13,003 nt of DNA, taken from contig CBFFYP010000105.1 of NCBI GenBank assembly GCA_965646165.1, forward strand, positions 1 to 13,003. The letters are read 5' to 3'. The notes under the pieces are model-generated. The model was not told the origin of the DNA and made no database searches. It saw only the letters and a list, made by a program, of their open reading frames with translations. This document shows, in pieces, positions 1 to 5,986 of the stretch (position 1 is the first letter of the stretch; every line of letters begins with the position of its first letter). This DNA comes from MGBC114844 sp910585855. Lineage in GTDB: Bacteria; Bacillota; Clostridia; Lachnospirales; Lachnospiraceae. Made by a program: the position numbers and the translations under genes.

Positions 1-2
1 GT

Positions 3-167
3 CTGTCTGGTTGGGGAAAGGAAAAGGCAGAAGTCTTAGAACTTCTTGCTTTTTGGAAACCGGAACAGCAGGCTGCCCACCATTTTCGAATCTGGCGTCC
101 GGTAAAAGAATCCCCTTTGCAGTACTTCATTTCCAAAAGCCTAATCAAAGGAAATTTAAAAATATAG
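3..167 (+). CDS. C-terminal fragment of an unknown protein (open at window edge)
   Basis: Frame 3 is open from the window edge to a TAG at 165-167, giving about 54 residues. The sequence is mixed polar and aromatic, with a Trp/Pro-rich middle (FWKPEQQ, then IWRPVKESPL) and a basic tail ending GNLKI. It has no membrane segment and I do not recognise a family. The stop codon lies immediately before the -35 box of the downstream RNA promoter at 168, so a real gene would end exactly where the RNA unit begins. A chance open frame of this length is possible, so this is tentative. Confidence 0.3.
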   Translation: MSGWGKEKAEVLELLAFWKPEQQAAHHFRIWRPVKESPLQYFISKSLIKGNLKI

Positions 168-195
168 TTGACATATTTAAAAAATATGGTATAAT
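168..195 (+). promoter_or_regulatory. Sigma-A promoter of structured RNA copy 1
   Basis: A perfect TTGACA (168-173) and a perfect TATAAT (190-195) are separated by 16 bp. The start point would fall near 202, just before the 14-bp closing stem of the RNA. The same arrangement occurs before copy 2. Confidence 0.85.
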
Positions 196-201
196 TTTGA
201 A

Positions 202-496
202 AAAGATTAGATTTTCTGGTCTAAATGCTTTGGGGAAGCTCCAAGGTTGAGATTTGTAGTTTATTACACCACAATGTTCTGCGTCACTCGCTCGGTAACA
301 CTGAGCCAGCGTTTTGACAGTAGCCTGCGGCGAAAACGCCGGCTCAGTGCACCGAGTTAAAGTGTCAGAACAGAGTATAGGATTGTTTGTAGAAAATCTA
401 ATCTGTTGTTGTTTATAAAATAAAAATAGAGAGTTGAGAAATTGTTGAAACGATAAGAGATGTAAGGGGTAGTGGTTGCTATGCCTTTTATTTTTT
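202..496 (+). ncRNA. Structured non-coding RNA, copy 1 (unrecognised family)
   Basis: A promoter-driven, probably terminated transcript of about 295 nt that folds well on paper. A 14-bp perfect stem pairs 204-217 with 391-404. Inside it are a small hairpin (228-233 with 241-246) and a long rod: 275-281/366-372, 285-288/361-364, 290-296/351-357, then 299-315 with 333-349 (one A/C mismatch). The rod is capped by a loop containing GCC-TGC-GGC (323-331). Downstream come a small hairpin with a TGAA loop (441-445/450-454) and a terminator hairpin (464-487) with T-run. A second copy at 5324-5627 keeps loops and flanks while stems change in compensating pairs, which supports function as RNA. No conserved reading frame is apparent. 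It is not recognised as 6S, tmRNA, RNase P, SRP or a riboswitch. The role is unknown. Confidence 0.8.
464..496 (+). terminator. Intrinsic terminator of RNA copy 1
   Basis: Nine base positions (464-472 with 479-487, one G/G mismatch) close a TGGTTG loop, followed by TTTTATTTTTT to 496. Copy 2 has the same loop with covarying stem pairs and its own T-run. Confidence 0.65.
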
Positions 497-510
497 GTGC
501 ATATGAGTAG

Positions 511-802
511 GGGAAAAATTATAAAAGTATTCGTGAGGAAATAACTTTTGATATGCAGGCTGCAGCTATTATGGAACATAGAGATAGAATTATTAAAGCA
601 GAAGATGAAGAAAATTTTTTGCCAGTATCGGTAATTTATGGTCCAAATGGAGGGGGGTAAATCCAACGTGCTGGAGGCATTACACACATTGGATGCAAAA
701 GTTTTAAGACCGAATGTGAATACAAGGCAGGAACTGCGAACAGCCATAGCTAAAACAGATAAGGTAAAAAAGATTATAGATTGGAGTGATGTCAATGCCT
801 AA
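511..802 (+). pseudogene. Truncated, frameshifted AAA/AbiL-RloA-like ATPase remnant
   Basis: Starting at 511 the reading NYKSIREEITFDM, then LPVSVIYGPNGGGKSN, matches the N-terminus and Walker A (P-loop) of COG1106-type AAA ATPases, the family of AbiLi/RloA phage-defence proteins. The frame is broken inside the P-loop: a run of six G (652-657) leads to TAA at 658. Removing one G restores GGGKSNVLEALHTLDAKVL and about 47 codons, ending at TAA 800-802. The total of about 95 codons is far below the several hundred residues usual for the family, and there is no start codon in frame. It begins 15 nt after the RNA copy 1 terminator. The end (KTDKVKKIIDWSD) may be a C-terminal piece joined by an internal deletion. 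The family call is from motifs; the defence role is inference. Confidence 0.65.
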
Positions 803-844
803 AGTAGTATGCAACGATGAAAAAGAAAGCAGGTATTTGACGTT

Positions 845-892
845 GGGGTGTTTTATTATCTGGTCGTTTCTGACGTCCGGTGAAAACACCCC
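845..892. repeat. Short inverted repeat (10-bp stem) between ATPase remnant and lacI-family gene
   Basis: GGGGTGTTTT at 845-854 pairs perfectly with AAAACACCCC at 883-892 across a 28-nt loop. There is no T-run on either strand, so it is not a standard intrinsic terminator, although it lies downstream of the minus-strand regulator gene. The loop holds one of four CGTCCGGT motifs seen in the window. Confidence 0.5.
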
Positions 893-946
893 TATTAAAG
901 TGTAAAAATTGACCATATAAAGCCAAAAGGATTTTAAATAAATTTG

Positions 947-1948
947 TCAGGTAGATACAAAACGAATTGTAGATTCTCTTGCAATAACACGGGACTCTAA
1001 TTCATACATACATGGTTCTGTACCATTATTTATCTGATCCAGTAGGATTTCTACCGATTTTTTTCCGATTTCATCCAAAGGCTGTGCTAAAGCAGTGAGT
1101 TTGGGGCTGATTTCTTTGGCTAGAAGGGAATTATCAAAACCAGCAATGGCAATGTCCTGCGGAATTGCATAGCCTAATTCACGAAAAGCAGTAATAGCTT
1201 CACAGGCGGTGATATCATCATTGGCCAGATACGCTTCACAATGCAGACCGGAATTTGCTGCGTATTGTTTTACCAGTTTATAGACCATGCTGGCATTTAG
1301 ATTTTTCGGTGCTGGACATTCGATTACGTCAGTCAGATTTATCTGGTTGGCGGACAAAAATTGTTGAAACCCAGCATATTTTAAAGCTGAAGTAGATTCT
1401 CTGGTAGGACCAATATATCCTATTTTTTGAAAACCCATATTTAGAAAGTGCCGGGCTATTTGCTGACCACCATTATAATGAGAGATATATACGCTGCTAA
1501 ATCCTTCCATTCGTTTGGTGATCATCACTGCTGGAACCAGTAGACGCTGGTAAGCAGACAGGCTTTGTTTTGTAGAAACCGGAACTGCAATTACGCCGTC
1601 TACTTTTCGTTGGCGTAGCTGGGCAAGAATATTTTTTTCTTTATCCAGACTGCGGTGTGTATTGCAGATAATAATACTATATCCTTCATAAAATGCCTGA
1701 TTTTCTATAGACTCTATAATTTCGCTAAAAAAAGGGTAGGCAATTTCCGGAACCAGCAGACCGATGATATTTGTTCGGTTTCCAGCTAGGCTTTGGGCAA
1801 TGAGATTCGGTTCATAATCTAGTTCTTTTACCCAGTGGAGCACTTTTTGCCTTGTTTCTGCTTTGACAGAAGGGTGGTTAGAAAGAACTCTGGAAACAGT
1901 TACTCTAGAAACGCCTGCTTTGTCGGCAATATCCTGCATACTGACCAC
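947..1948 (-). CDS. LacI-family transcriptional regulator
   Basis: A 333-residue LacI/GalR repressor of normal family length. Residues about 4-23 form the helix-turn-helix (MQDIADKAGVSRVTVSRVLS), followed by a hinge helix with the SLAGNRTN stretch and a periplasmic-binding-protein-like sugar domain from about residue 60 (NIIGLLVPEIAYPFF) to the end. The start is a GTG at 1948 with AGGAGG six to seven bases upstream; the ATG three codons in lies too far from this site. The gene follows the PTS permease on the same strand but has its own promoter (2053-2081) after a terminator hairpin. It probably represses the PTS gene and perhaps the HAD gene through operator candidates at 4092-4105 and 4271-4284. 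The effector is presumably a sugar or sugar phosphate; the exact ligand cannot be read from the sequence. Confidence 0.93.
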   Translation of the reverse strand: MVSMQDIADKAGVSRVTVSRVLSNHPSVKAETRQKVLHWVKELDYEPNLIAQSLAGNRTNIIGLLVPEIAYPFFSEIIESIENQAFYEGYSIIICNTHRSLDKEKNILAQLRQRKVDGVIAVPVSTKQSLSAYQRLLVPAVMITKRMEGFSSVYISHYNGGQQIARHFLNMGFQKIGYIGPTRESTSALKYAGFQQFLSANQINLTDVIECPAPKNLNASMVYKLVKQYAANSGLHCEAYLANDDITACEAITAFRELGYAIPQDIAIAGFDNSLLAKEISPKLTALAQPLDEIGKKSVEILLDQINNGTEPCMYELESRVIARESTIRFVST

Positions 1949-2052
1949 GGCAATCCCTCCTTTCTTTATTTACGGAATCATGGATAGCTTATATTAAACA
2001 GAACGGATATTTACCATAAAATTTAATTCAATTTACAATTTCACATAAAAAT

Positions 2053-2081
2053 ATTTTATTCCAGACACTTATAATTGTCAA
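2053..2081 (-). promoter_or_regulatory. Promoter of the LacI-family regulator gene
   Basis: On the minus strand TTGACA (2081-2076) and TAAAAT (2058-2053) are separated by 17 bp. It directly follows the terminator hairpin at 2084-2119, so the regulator can be expressed independently of the PTS gene. The leader to the GTG start is about 100 nt. Confidence 0.75.
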
Positions 2082-2083
2082 GA

Positions 2084-2119
2084 ATGAAAAGAGCCGCTCT
2101 TTTGGGCGGTTCTTTTCAT
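2084..2119 (-). terminator. Terminator hairpin between PTS and regulator genes
   Basis: A 14-bp stem with one G:U pair (2084-2097 with 2106-2119) and an 8-nt loop lies 14 bp after the PTS stop codon. Read on the minus strand it has a GC-rich top and a descending CTTTTC arm followed by ATTCTTG. The T-run is partly inside the stem, so it should be a moderate terminator for the PTS transcript. Confidence 0.6.
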
Positions 2120-2133
2120 ATGGAAAGGTGTTG

Positions 2134-4041
2134 TTATGCTTTCAGACGCATTAGCGGATCACCAGGCATAAGTTTACCAGAAGCGGAAGCTTCAACAGAT
2201 GACAGATCATCAGAATTAGTAACGATTACCATAATGGTTGCAGGGTGTCCAGCCGCTTTGATTTTTTCCAAATCCATAGTCAGCAGGAGGTCGCCTTTTT
2301 TTACTGTTTGTCCTTCTGTAATATGGCTTTTAAATCCGTTTCCATTCATTCCCACAGTATCAATCCCTACATGGATCAGCAGTTCCACACCACTCGCTTC
2401 GATACCTACAGCATGAAGTGTATCAGCGAGCTGACTGATTGTGCCGTCCATAGGGGAATAAACTTTGCCCGTTTCCGGTTCGATACCACAGCATACACCA
2501 AGAACGCCTTGAGAAAATGTCGGATCGGGAATTTCTTCCATGGGGACGAAAGTTCCTTGGGCTGCAGCACCCAGTACATCCGGGAAAGGTATCGGAGCAG
2601 GTGCTGGAATATCTTTTTTAACGGCATGGTCGGTTTCCATAACTTCTGGAGGTACTGCAAAAAACCAGCATAAGCAGAAAGCAGTGATAAAAGTAGCAAG
2701 GGCAAGTATTACATACATAATCAGTTGGGATGGAGTATATATATACAGCAGCATACCCGGAATTGTGGTAATACCATTGCCAGTGCCTTTCATGCCTAAC
2801 AACATGGCAATCATACCAGCTATACCATTGATAGAACAGCTAAGGAGAAATGGTTTCATGCCATAACGCAGGATCACTCCGAATAAGGCAGGTTCACCGA
2901 TGCCCAGCAGAGCAGATACGGTAGCACTAGGACCGATGGCTCGGATTTCTTTCTTTTTCGCTTTTATAGAGATAGCAAGACATACACCGGCTGAGGAAAA
3001 ACCACACATACACAAAATAGCATTGAAAGGATTGAAACCAGTGCTTGCTAACAGGCTAATTTCCAGCATATTGAATATATGATGAACGCCTGTAAGGGTG
3101 ATGATAGACCAGAAGAAGCCAACTATCAGACCACCGATGCCAAAAGGAAGTTCTAATGCATATTCCACGATAATTAATAAAACGTTTTCCAGTGCATGCA
3201 GGAGAGGTCCAATGACCAGCAGGGAAAGAATCAGCATAACGAACAGAACTAGAAAAGGTGTAATCATAAAATCAAAGACTGCTGGAACTGTTTTTCGCAG
3301 TTTCTTTTCTAGTTTGCTGCCTATTACACCGGCTACAAAGGCTGGAAGGATACTGCCCTGATAACCGACTATAGGAATAAAGCCAAAAAGTATAAGGGGT
3401 GTTACGCCGCTGGAAGGGTCTGCCACAGAGTAGGCATTTGGCAGAGAGCCATTTACCAACATTAGTCCTAAGATTAGTCCTAGAACCGGAGAACCGCCAA
3501 ATACACGAAACGTAGACCAGCATACAATGGCAGGTAGAAATGCAAAAGTAGTGCCGGAAAGCACATCTACCAGAACCTGAAAAGTTTGCGGAATATCGGC
3601 ATTAGTCATACCAAATAAAGCTAGAAAGTTGTTATTAAGCAGAGCTCCTTTTAAACCAAGGAACAGACCAGTAGCTACCAGAGCAGGTATAACAGGTACA
3701 AAAACATCTCCAAAGGTACGTATGGCTTTTTGTATTTGGTTTTTACCATCCATTTTAGCTTCTTTTGCTTCACTTGCAGTAGTTTCCGCAATACCTAGCT
3801 GTGTGATTTGTTCATAGACACGGTTGACATGACCCGTGCCAAAGATAATTTGATATTGTCCGGCTGTGAAAAAAGTTCCTTTTACGGCATCAATTTCTCC
3901 AACTTTTTCATCGTCTGCCAGAGAACGGTCTGCAACAATGAGGCGCAGACGAGTAGCACAATGGGCAGCAGATTTGATATTTTCTGCTCCGCCAACGGCT
4001 TGAATGACTTCTTTTGCGATTTTTGCATAATCGTAGTTCAT
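2134..4041 (-). CDS. PTS sugar transporter EIIBCA, beta-glucoside/sucrose family
   Basis: A 635-residue membrane permease that imports a sugar while phosphorylating it. The EIIB domain (about 1-85) carries the phospho-cysteine in AAHCATRLRL (Cys28) and the GQYQIIFGTG motif. The EIIC membrane domain (about 105-460) starts with FVPVIPALVATGLFLG and contains GIGEPALFGV. The EIIA domain (about 490-635) has SPMDGTI and the phospho-histidine in LLIHVGIDTV (His557). Domain order B-C-A and length are normal for BglP/ScrA-type proteins. The EIIB wording (HCATRLRL, VKGTFFTAGQYQIIFGTG) recalls sucrose-specific members as I remember them, so sucrose is the best guess; a beta-glucoside or trehalose is possible. 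The start ATG has AAGGAGG in front. The promoter at 4117-4145 and an operator-like palindrome at 4092-4105 imply LacI control. Confidence 0.93.
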   Translation of the reverse strand: MNYDYAKIAKEVIQAVGGAENIKSAAHCATRLRLIVADRSLADDEKVGEIDAVKGTFFTAGQYQIIFGTGHVNRVYEQITQLGIAETTASEAKEAKMDGKNQIQKAIRTFGDVFVPVIPALVATGLFLGLKGALLNNNFLALFGMTNADIPQTFQVLVDVLSGTTFAFLPAIVCWSTFRVFGGSPVLGLILGLMLVNGSLPNAYSVADPSSGVTPLILFGFIPIVGYQGSILPAFVAGVIGSKLEKKLRKTVPAVFDFMITPFLVLFVMLILSLLVIGPLLHALENVLLIIVEYALELPFGIGGLIVGFFWSIITLTGVHHIFNMLEISLLASTGFNPFNAILCMCGFSSAGVCLAISIKAKKKEIRAIGPSATVSALLGIGEPALFGVILRYGMKPFLLSCSINGIAGMIAMLLGMKGTGNGITTIPGMLLYIYTPSQLIMYVILALATFITAFCLCWFFAVPPEVMETDHAVKKDIPAPAPIPFPDVLGAAAQGTFVPMEEIPDPTFSQGVLGVCCGIEPETGKVYSPMDGTISQLADTLHAVGIEASGVELLIHVGIDTVGMNGNGFKSHITEGQTVKKGDLLLTMDLEKIKAAGHPATIMVIVTNSDDLSSVEASASGKLMPGDPLMRLKA

Positions 4042-4091
4042 AGCTTCCTCCTTAATAATTATTTTAGTACATCAAATAAAATATAACATAA

Positions 4092-4105
4092 TGTACACGT
4101 GTTCA
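4092..4105. promoter_or_regulatory. LacI-type operator candidate in the PTS promoter
   Basis: TGTACACGTGTTCA is palindromic around a central CG with one mismatched pair (third and twelfth bases), the form typical of LacI/GalR operators. It lies just downstream of the predicted PTS transcription start and before the PTS ribosome site, where a bound repressor would block transcription. It shares 10 of 14 bases with the site at 4271-4284. Confidence 0.6.
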
Positions 4106-4116
4106 TTTTGAAAAGA

Positions 4117-4145
4117 GGATAACATGAAAGGGGATCAAAAGTCAA
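4117..4145 (-). promoter_or_regulatory. Promoter of the PTS permease gene
   Basis: On the minus strand TTGACT (4145-4140) is 17 bp from TTATCC (4122-4117). The -10 is weak, but TGT in front of TATCC could act as an extended -10. The predicted start point is near 4110. Confidence 0.5.
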
Positions 4146-4233
4146 TATAATAGTTATAAAAAACATAAAAATAGCAGTCTATACAAAAAATAATCGTTTA
4201 ATTTGTGAAAAACAGAAAAAGAAGATTGGTGGA

Positions 4234-4262
4234 TTGACAGAGGAATTGTTCAAATATATAAT
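4234..4262 (+). promoter_or_regulatory. Promoter of the HAD phosphatase gene
   Basis: TTGACA (4234-4239) and TATAAT (4257-4262) are both perfect and separated by 17 bp. The start point would be near 4269, directly at the operator candidate 4271-4284. Confidence 0.85.
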
Positions 4263-4270
4263 AAATAAAA

Positions 4271-4284
4271 TGAAAGCGAGTTCA
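4271..4284. promoter_or_regulatory. cre/LacI-type operator candidate before the HAD gene
   Basis: TGAAAGCGAGTTCA fits the CcpA catabolite-response (cre) consensus with about one mismatch, and shares the CG centre and GTTCA half with the palindrome in front of the PTS gene. At +1 to +15 of the HAD transcript it would act as a roadblock site. Either CcpA or the local LacI protein could bind it. Confidence 0.5.
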
Positions 4285-4323
4285 TATTACAAATTATTAA
4301 AAGTTTTATTTCAGGAGGTTGTT

Positions 4324-5154
4324 ATGGAACGAAAATTGATATTCTTGGATATTGATGGTACTCTGACTGAACCGGGAAAAAATGTTCCACCCCCATCTGC
4401 GGTTGATGCAGTTCGTCAGGCTAGGGAAAAGGGGCATAAGGTAGTACTGTGTTCTGGCAGGAATTATGGGATGCTTTTTCCTGTGCTGCAGTTTGGTTTT
4501 GATGGGTTGGTTGCCAGTGCTGGTGGTTATATTGAGTATAACGGTCAGGTGATTTATGATTGTCCAATGACCCCGGAACAACAGGCAAGGGTACTGGATG
4601 TCTTTAAGGAAAGCGGCATTTACCGTACAATAGGGGGCAGGAATCATAGTTATACCGATGAGGGTTTTAAGGAATTTTTGGCGGAAAATACGCAGTCTAA
4701 AGCCAACAGCGAGCTACTGCGATGGCGGATTCAGATTGAAAATGAATTGGATATTCGCCCTATGTCTGAATATGACGGAGAGCCTATTTATGGTATGGCA
4801 TTTATGAGTCGTGGGGCAGAGCGACTTAAAAAACCTATGCAGGTATTGCAGGAAGAATTTGATTTCTGCATACAGGATGAGGATACCTGCGGTATCGTTA
4901 ATGGAGAGTTGTCAAGCAAGGCTTTTGATAAAGGACATGCAGTGAAAAGATTATGTGAATTTTTGGAGATTTCCAAAGAAGATACGATTGCTTTTGGAGA
5001 TAGCATGAATGATTTAGAGATGCTTCAGGCTGTGGGAGTTGGTATTTGTATGGCGAATGGAAGTCCTTCTCTTTTGAAAATTGCCGATATGGTTTGTCCG
5101 GCGGTGACGGAAGATGGACTTTACTTTGCTTTTGAAAAATTGAAATTACTTTAA
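4324..5154 (+). CDS. Cof-type HAD-superfamily phosphatase (subfamily IIB)
   Basis: A 276-residue cytoplasmic hydrolase of usual Cof length, expected to be Mg-dependent and to remove phosphate from small sugar phosphates or similar compounds. Motif I is FLDIDGTL (nucleophile Asp9, acid/base Asp11), motif II LCSGRN (Ser44), motif III Lys203 in FDKGHAVKRL and motif IV FGDSMNDLEML (225-233). The C2-type cap sits between motifs II and III. The start chosen is the ATG preceded by AGGAGG at the right distance; an upstream in-frame extension to 4234 lacks such a site and overlaps the promoter. It is transcribed away from the PTS gene, with a matching operator candidate, which suggests a link to the same sugar (for example release of accumulated sugar phosphate). 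The substrate is not readable from sequence. Confidence 0.9.
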   Translation: MERKLIFLDIDGTLTEPGKNVPPPSAVDAVRQAREKGHKVVLCSGRNYGMLFPVLQFGFDGLVASAGGYIEYNGQVIYDCPMTPEQQARVLDVFKESGIYRTIGGRNHSYTDEGFKEFLAENTQSKANSELLRWRIQIENELDIRPMSEYDGEPIYGMAFMSRGAERLKKPMQVLQEEFDFCIQDEDTCGIVNGELSSKAFDKGHAVKRLCEFLEISKEDTIAFGDSMNDLEMLQAVGVGICMANGSPSLLKIADMVCPAVTEDGLYFAFEKLKLL

Positions 5155-5288
5155 GGAAGAAGGAAATAACTGGCTGTTTCTTGACTCCGAAACAAAAAAA
5201 GAATGGTGTTTTAACTTTGCTAAAGATTTGCTTTGTAATAATACATCGTTTAGTTTGTAAGTTTATCCTGCAAGTTTCAAAAAAATTA
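5155..5288 (+). other. Intergenic region after the HAD gene
   Basis: AT-rich DNA between the phosphatase stop codon and the promoter of RNA copy 2. No convincing intrinsic terminator was found; GTTTC/GAAAC at about 5176-5193 forms only a weak hairpin followed by A, not T. The 13-mer TAAGTTTATCCTG near 5258 recurs near 11341. Confidence 0.5.
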
Positions 5289-5317
5289 TTGAAGATATTT
5301 AAAAGATATGGTATAAT
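5289..5317 (+). promoter_or_regulatory. Sigma-A promoter of structured RNA copy 2
   Basis: TTGAAG (5289-5294) and a perfect TATAAT (5312-5317) are separated by 17 bp. The segment ATATTTAAAA-ATATGGTATAAT is shared with the copy 1 promoter, but the -35 is weaker than the TTGACA there. Confidence 0.75.
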
Positions 5318-5323
5318 TTCAGA

Positions 5324-5627
5324 AAAGGTTAGATTTTCTGGTCTAAATGCTTTGGGGAAGCTCCAAGGTTGTGATTTGTAGTTCATTACACCACAATGTT
5401 CTGCGTCACTCGCATGGTAGTCACTACTCGTGCGTTTTAACAGTAGCCTGTGGCGAAAACGCACGAGTAGTGCACCGTGCTAAAGTGTCAGAACAGAGTA
5501 TAGGATTGTTTGCAGAAAATCTAATCTGTTTTTATTTATATAATTGCTTATATAATACAGAAATAGAAGATTAAGAAATCGTTGAAATGATAAGAGGCAT
5601 GGTGGTTGCTGTGCTTCTGATTTTTTT
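5324..5627 (+). ncRNA. Structured non-coding RNA, copy 2 (unrecognised family)
   Basis: Second copy of the RNA at 202-496, same strand, about 300 nt. The closing stem is 5327-5340 with 5513-5526 (one G:U). The central rod is 5397-5403/5489-5495, 5407-5410/5484-5487, 5412-5418/5474-5480, then a perfect 17-bp stem 5422-5438/5456-5472. Compared with copy 1, pairs 5, 6, 7 and 9 of this last stem change on both sides (G-C to A-T, A-T to C-G, G-C to T-A, C-G to G-C), and the copy 1 mismatch becomes T-A. In the stem below, a T-A pair becomes A-T. The apical loop, the CTGCGTCACTCG stretch and the CAGAACAGAGTATAGG stretch are conserved. The small hairpin 5578-5582/5587-5591 keeps a TGAA loop with wobble-compensating pairs. 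Function unknown. Confidence 0.8.
5595..5627 (+). terminator. Intrinsic terminator of RNA copy 2
   Basis: An 8-bp stem including G:U pairs (5595-5602 with 5609-5616) closes the conserved TGGTTG loop, followed by seven T at 5621-5627. Confidence 0.7.
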
Positions 5628-5721
5628 ATAAAACTTCTTACTAGAGTGATGGTAAAAACAAACAGTAAATATTATAGTAAAGTGATTGGATTGTTGATTA
5701 GATAATAGTAAAAACTAGCTG
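5628..5721. other. AT-rich spacer after RNA copy 2
   Basis: I see no gene in this stretch. It contains three loosely repeated AGTAAA-type words, and no clear promoter or terminator beyond the preceding T-run. Confidence 0.4.
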
Positions 5722-5870
5722 AACTTGGAAGGAAGGTCTATGAAGGGTCATCATTTCCCGTTGGCACTTAGGCACTGTATTGCTGTATTTTAGCGCATTA
5801 TGTGTCTGCTATGAGGAAATAGGAAATGTTAAGCGCAAGCGAGCCCCGGAATAGACCTTCCTTCCAAGTT
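5722..5870. repeat. 149-bp element bounded by a perfect 20-bp inverted repeat
   Basis: AACTTGGAAGGAAGGTCTAT at 5722-5741 is the exact reverse complement of 5851-5870. The 109-nt interior contains a further nested pairing (CATTTCC 5752-5758 with GGAAATG 5822-5828) and no good ORF. There is no obvious flanking target duplication. It could be a miniature mobile element, or a structured leader RNA for the regulator gene starting at 5987; the sequence does not decide between these. Confidence 0.6.
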
Positions 5871-5986
5871 TGGCGTCCCCCTTTTCGATTTATGAGTTAA
5901 GTTAAGATTCTGGAAGTGGGGATTTTTGAAAGATGCTAAAAAACGAATGATGGGAGAATAAAGAGAAGAGAGGAAGGAGATAGCAA

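Noticed and set aside
202..496. Retron msr-msd RNA, suggested by the closed ends and long hairpin
   Set aside because: No reverse transcriptase in the window, and the order of hairpins does not clearly match a retron; kept only as a weak hypothesis.
202..496. 6S RNA, tmRNA, RNase P or SRP RNA
   Set aside because: The hallmark sequences of these RNAs are missing and the fold (closed multi-branch with a long side rod) does not fit.
145..795. Long minus-strand open frame across the RNA and ATPase remnant
   Set aside because: It runs antisense to the promoter-driven RNA and to recognisable ATPase coding sequence, and its translation is low-complexity without any family features.
845..892. Intrinsic terminator for the LacI-family gene
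   Set aside because: The stem is good but the loop is long and there is no T-run on the minus strand.
795..905. Small 36-residue ORF starting with MPKVVCNDEKES
   Set aside because: It starts within the end of the ATPase remnant, but has no good ribosome site and half of it is the inverted repeat at 845-892.
5181..5574. Short plus-strand ORFs over RNA copy 2
   Set aside because: The frames do not correspond between the two RNA copies, and stem-preserving changes explain the conservation better than coding.
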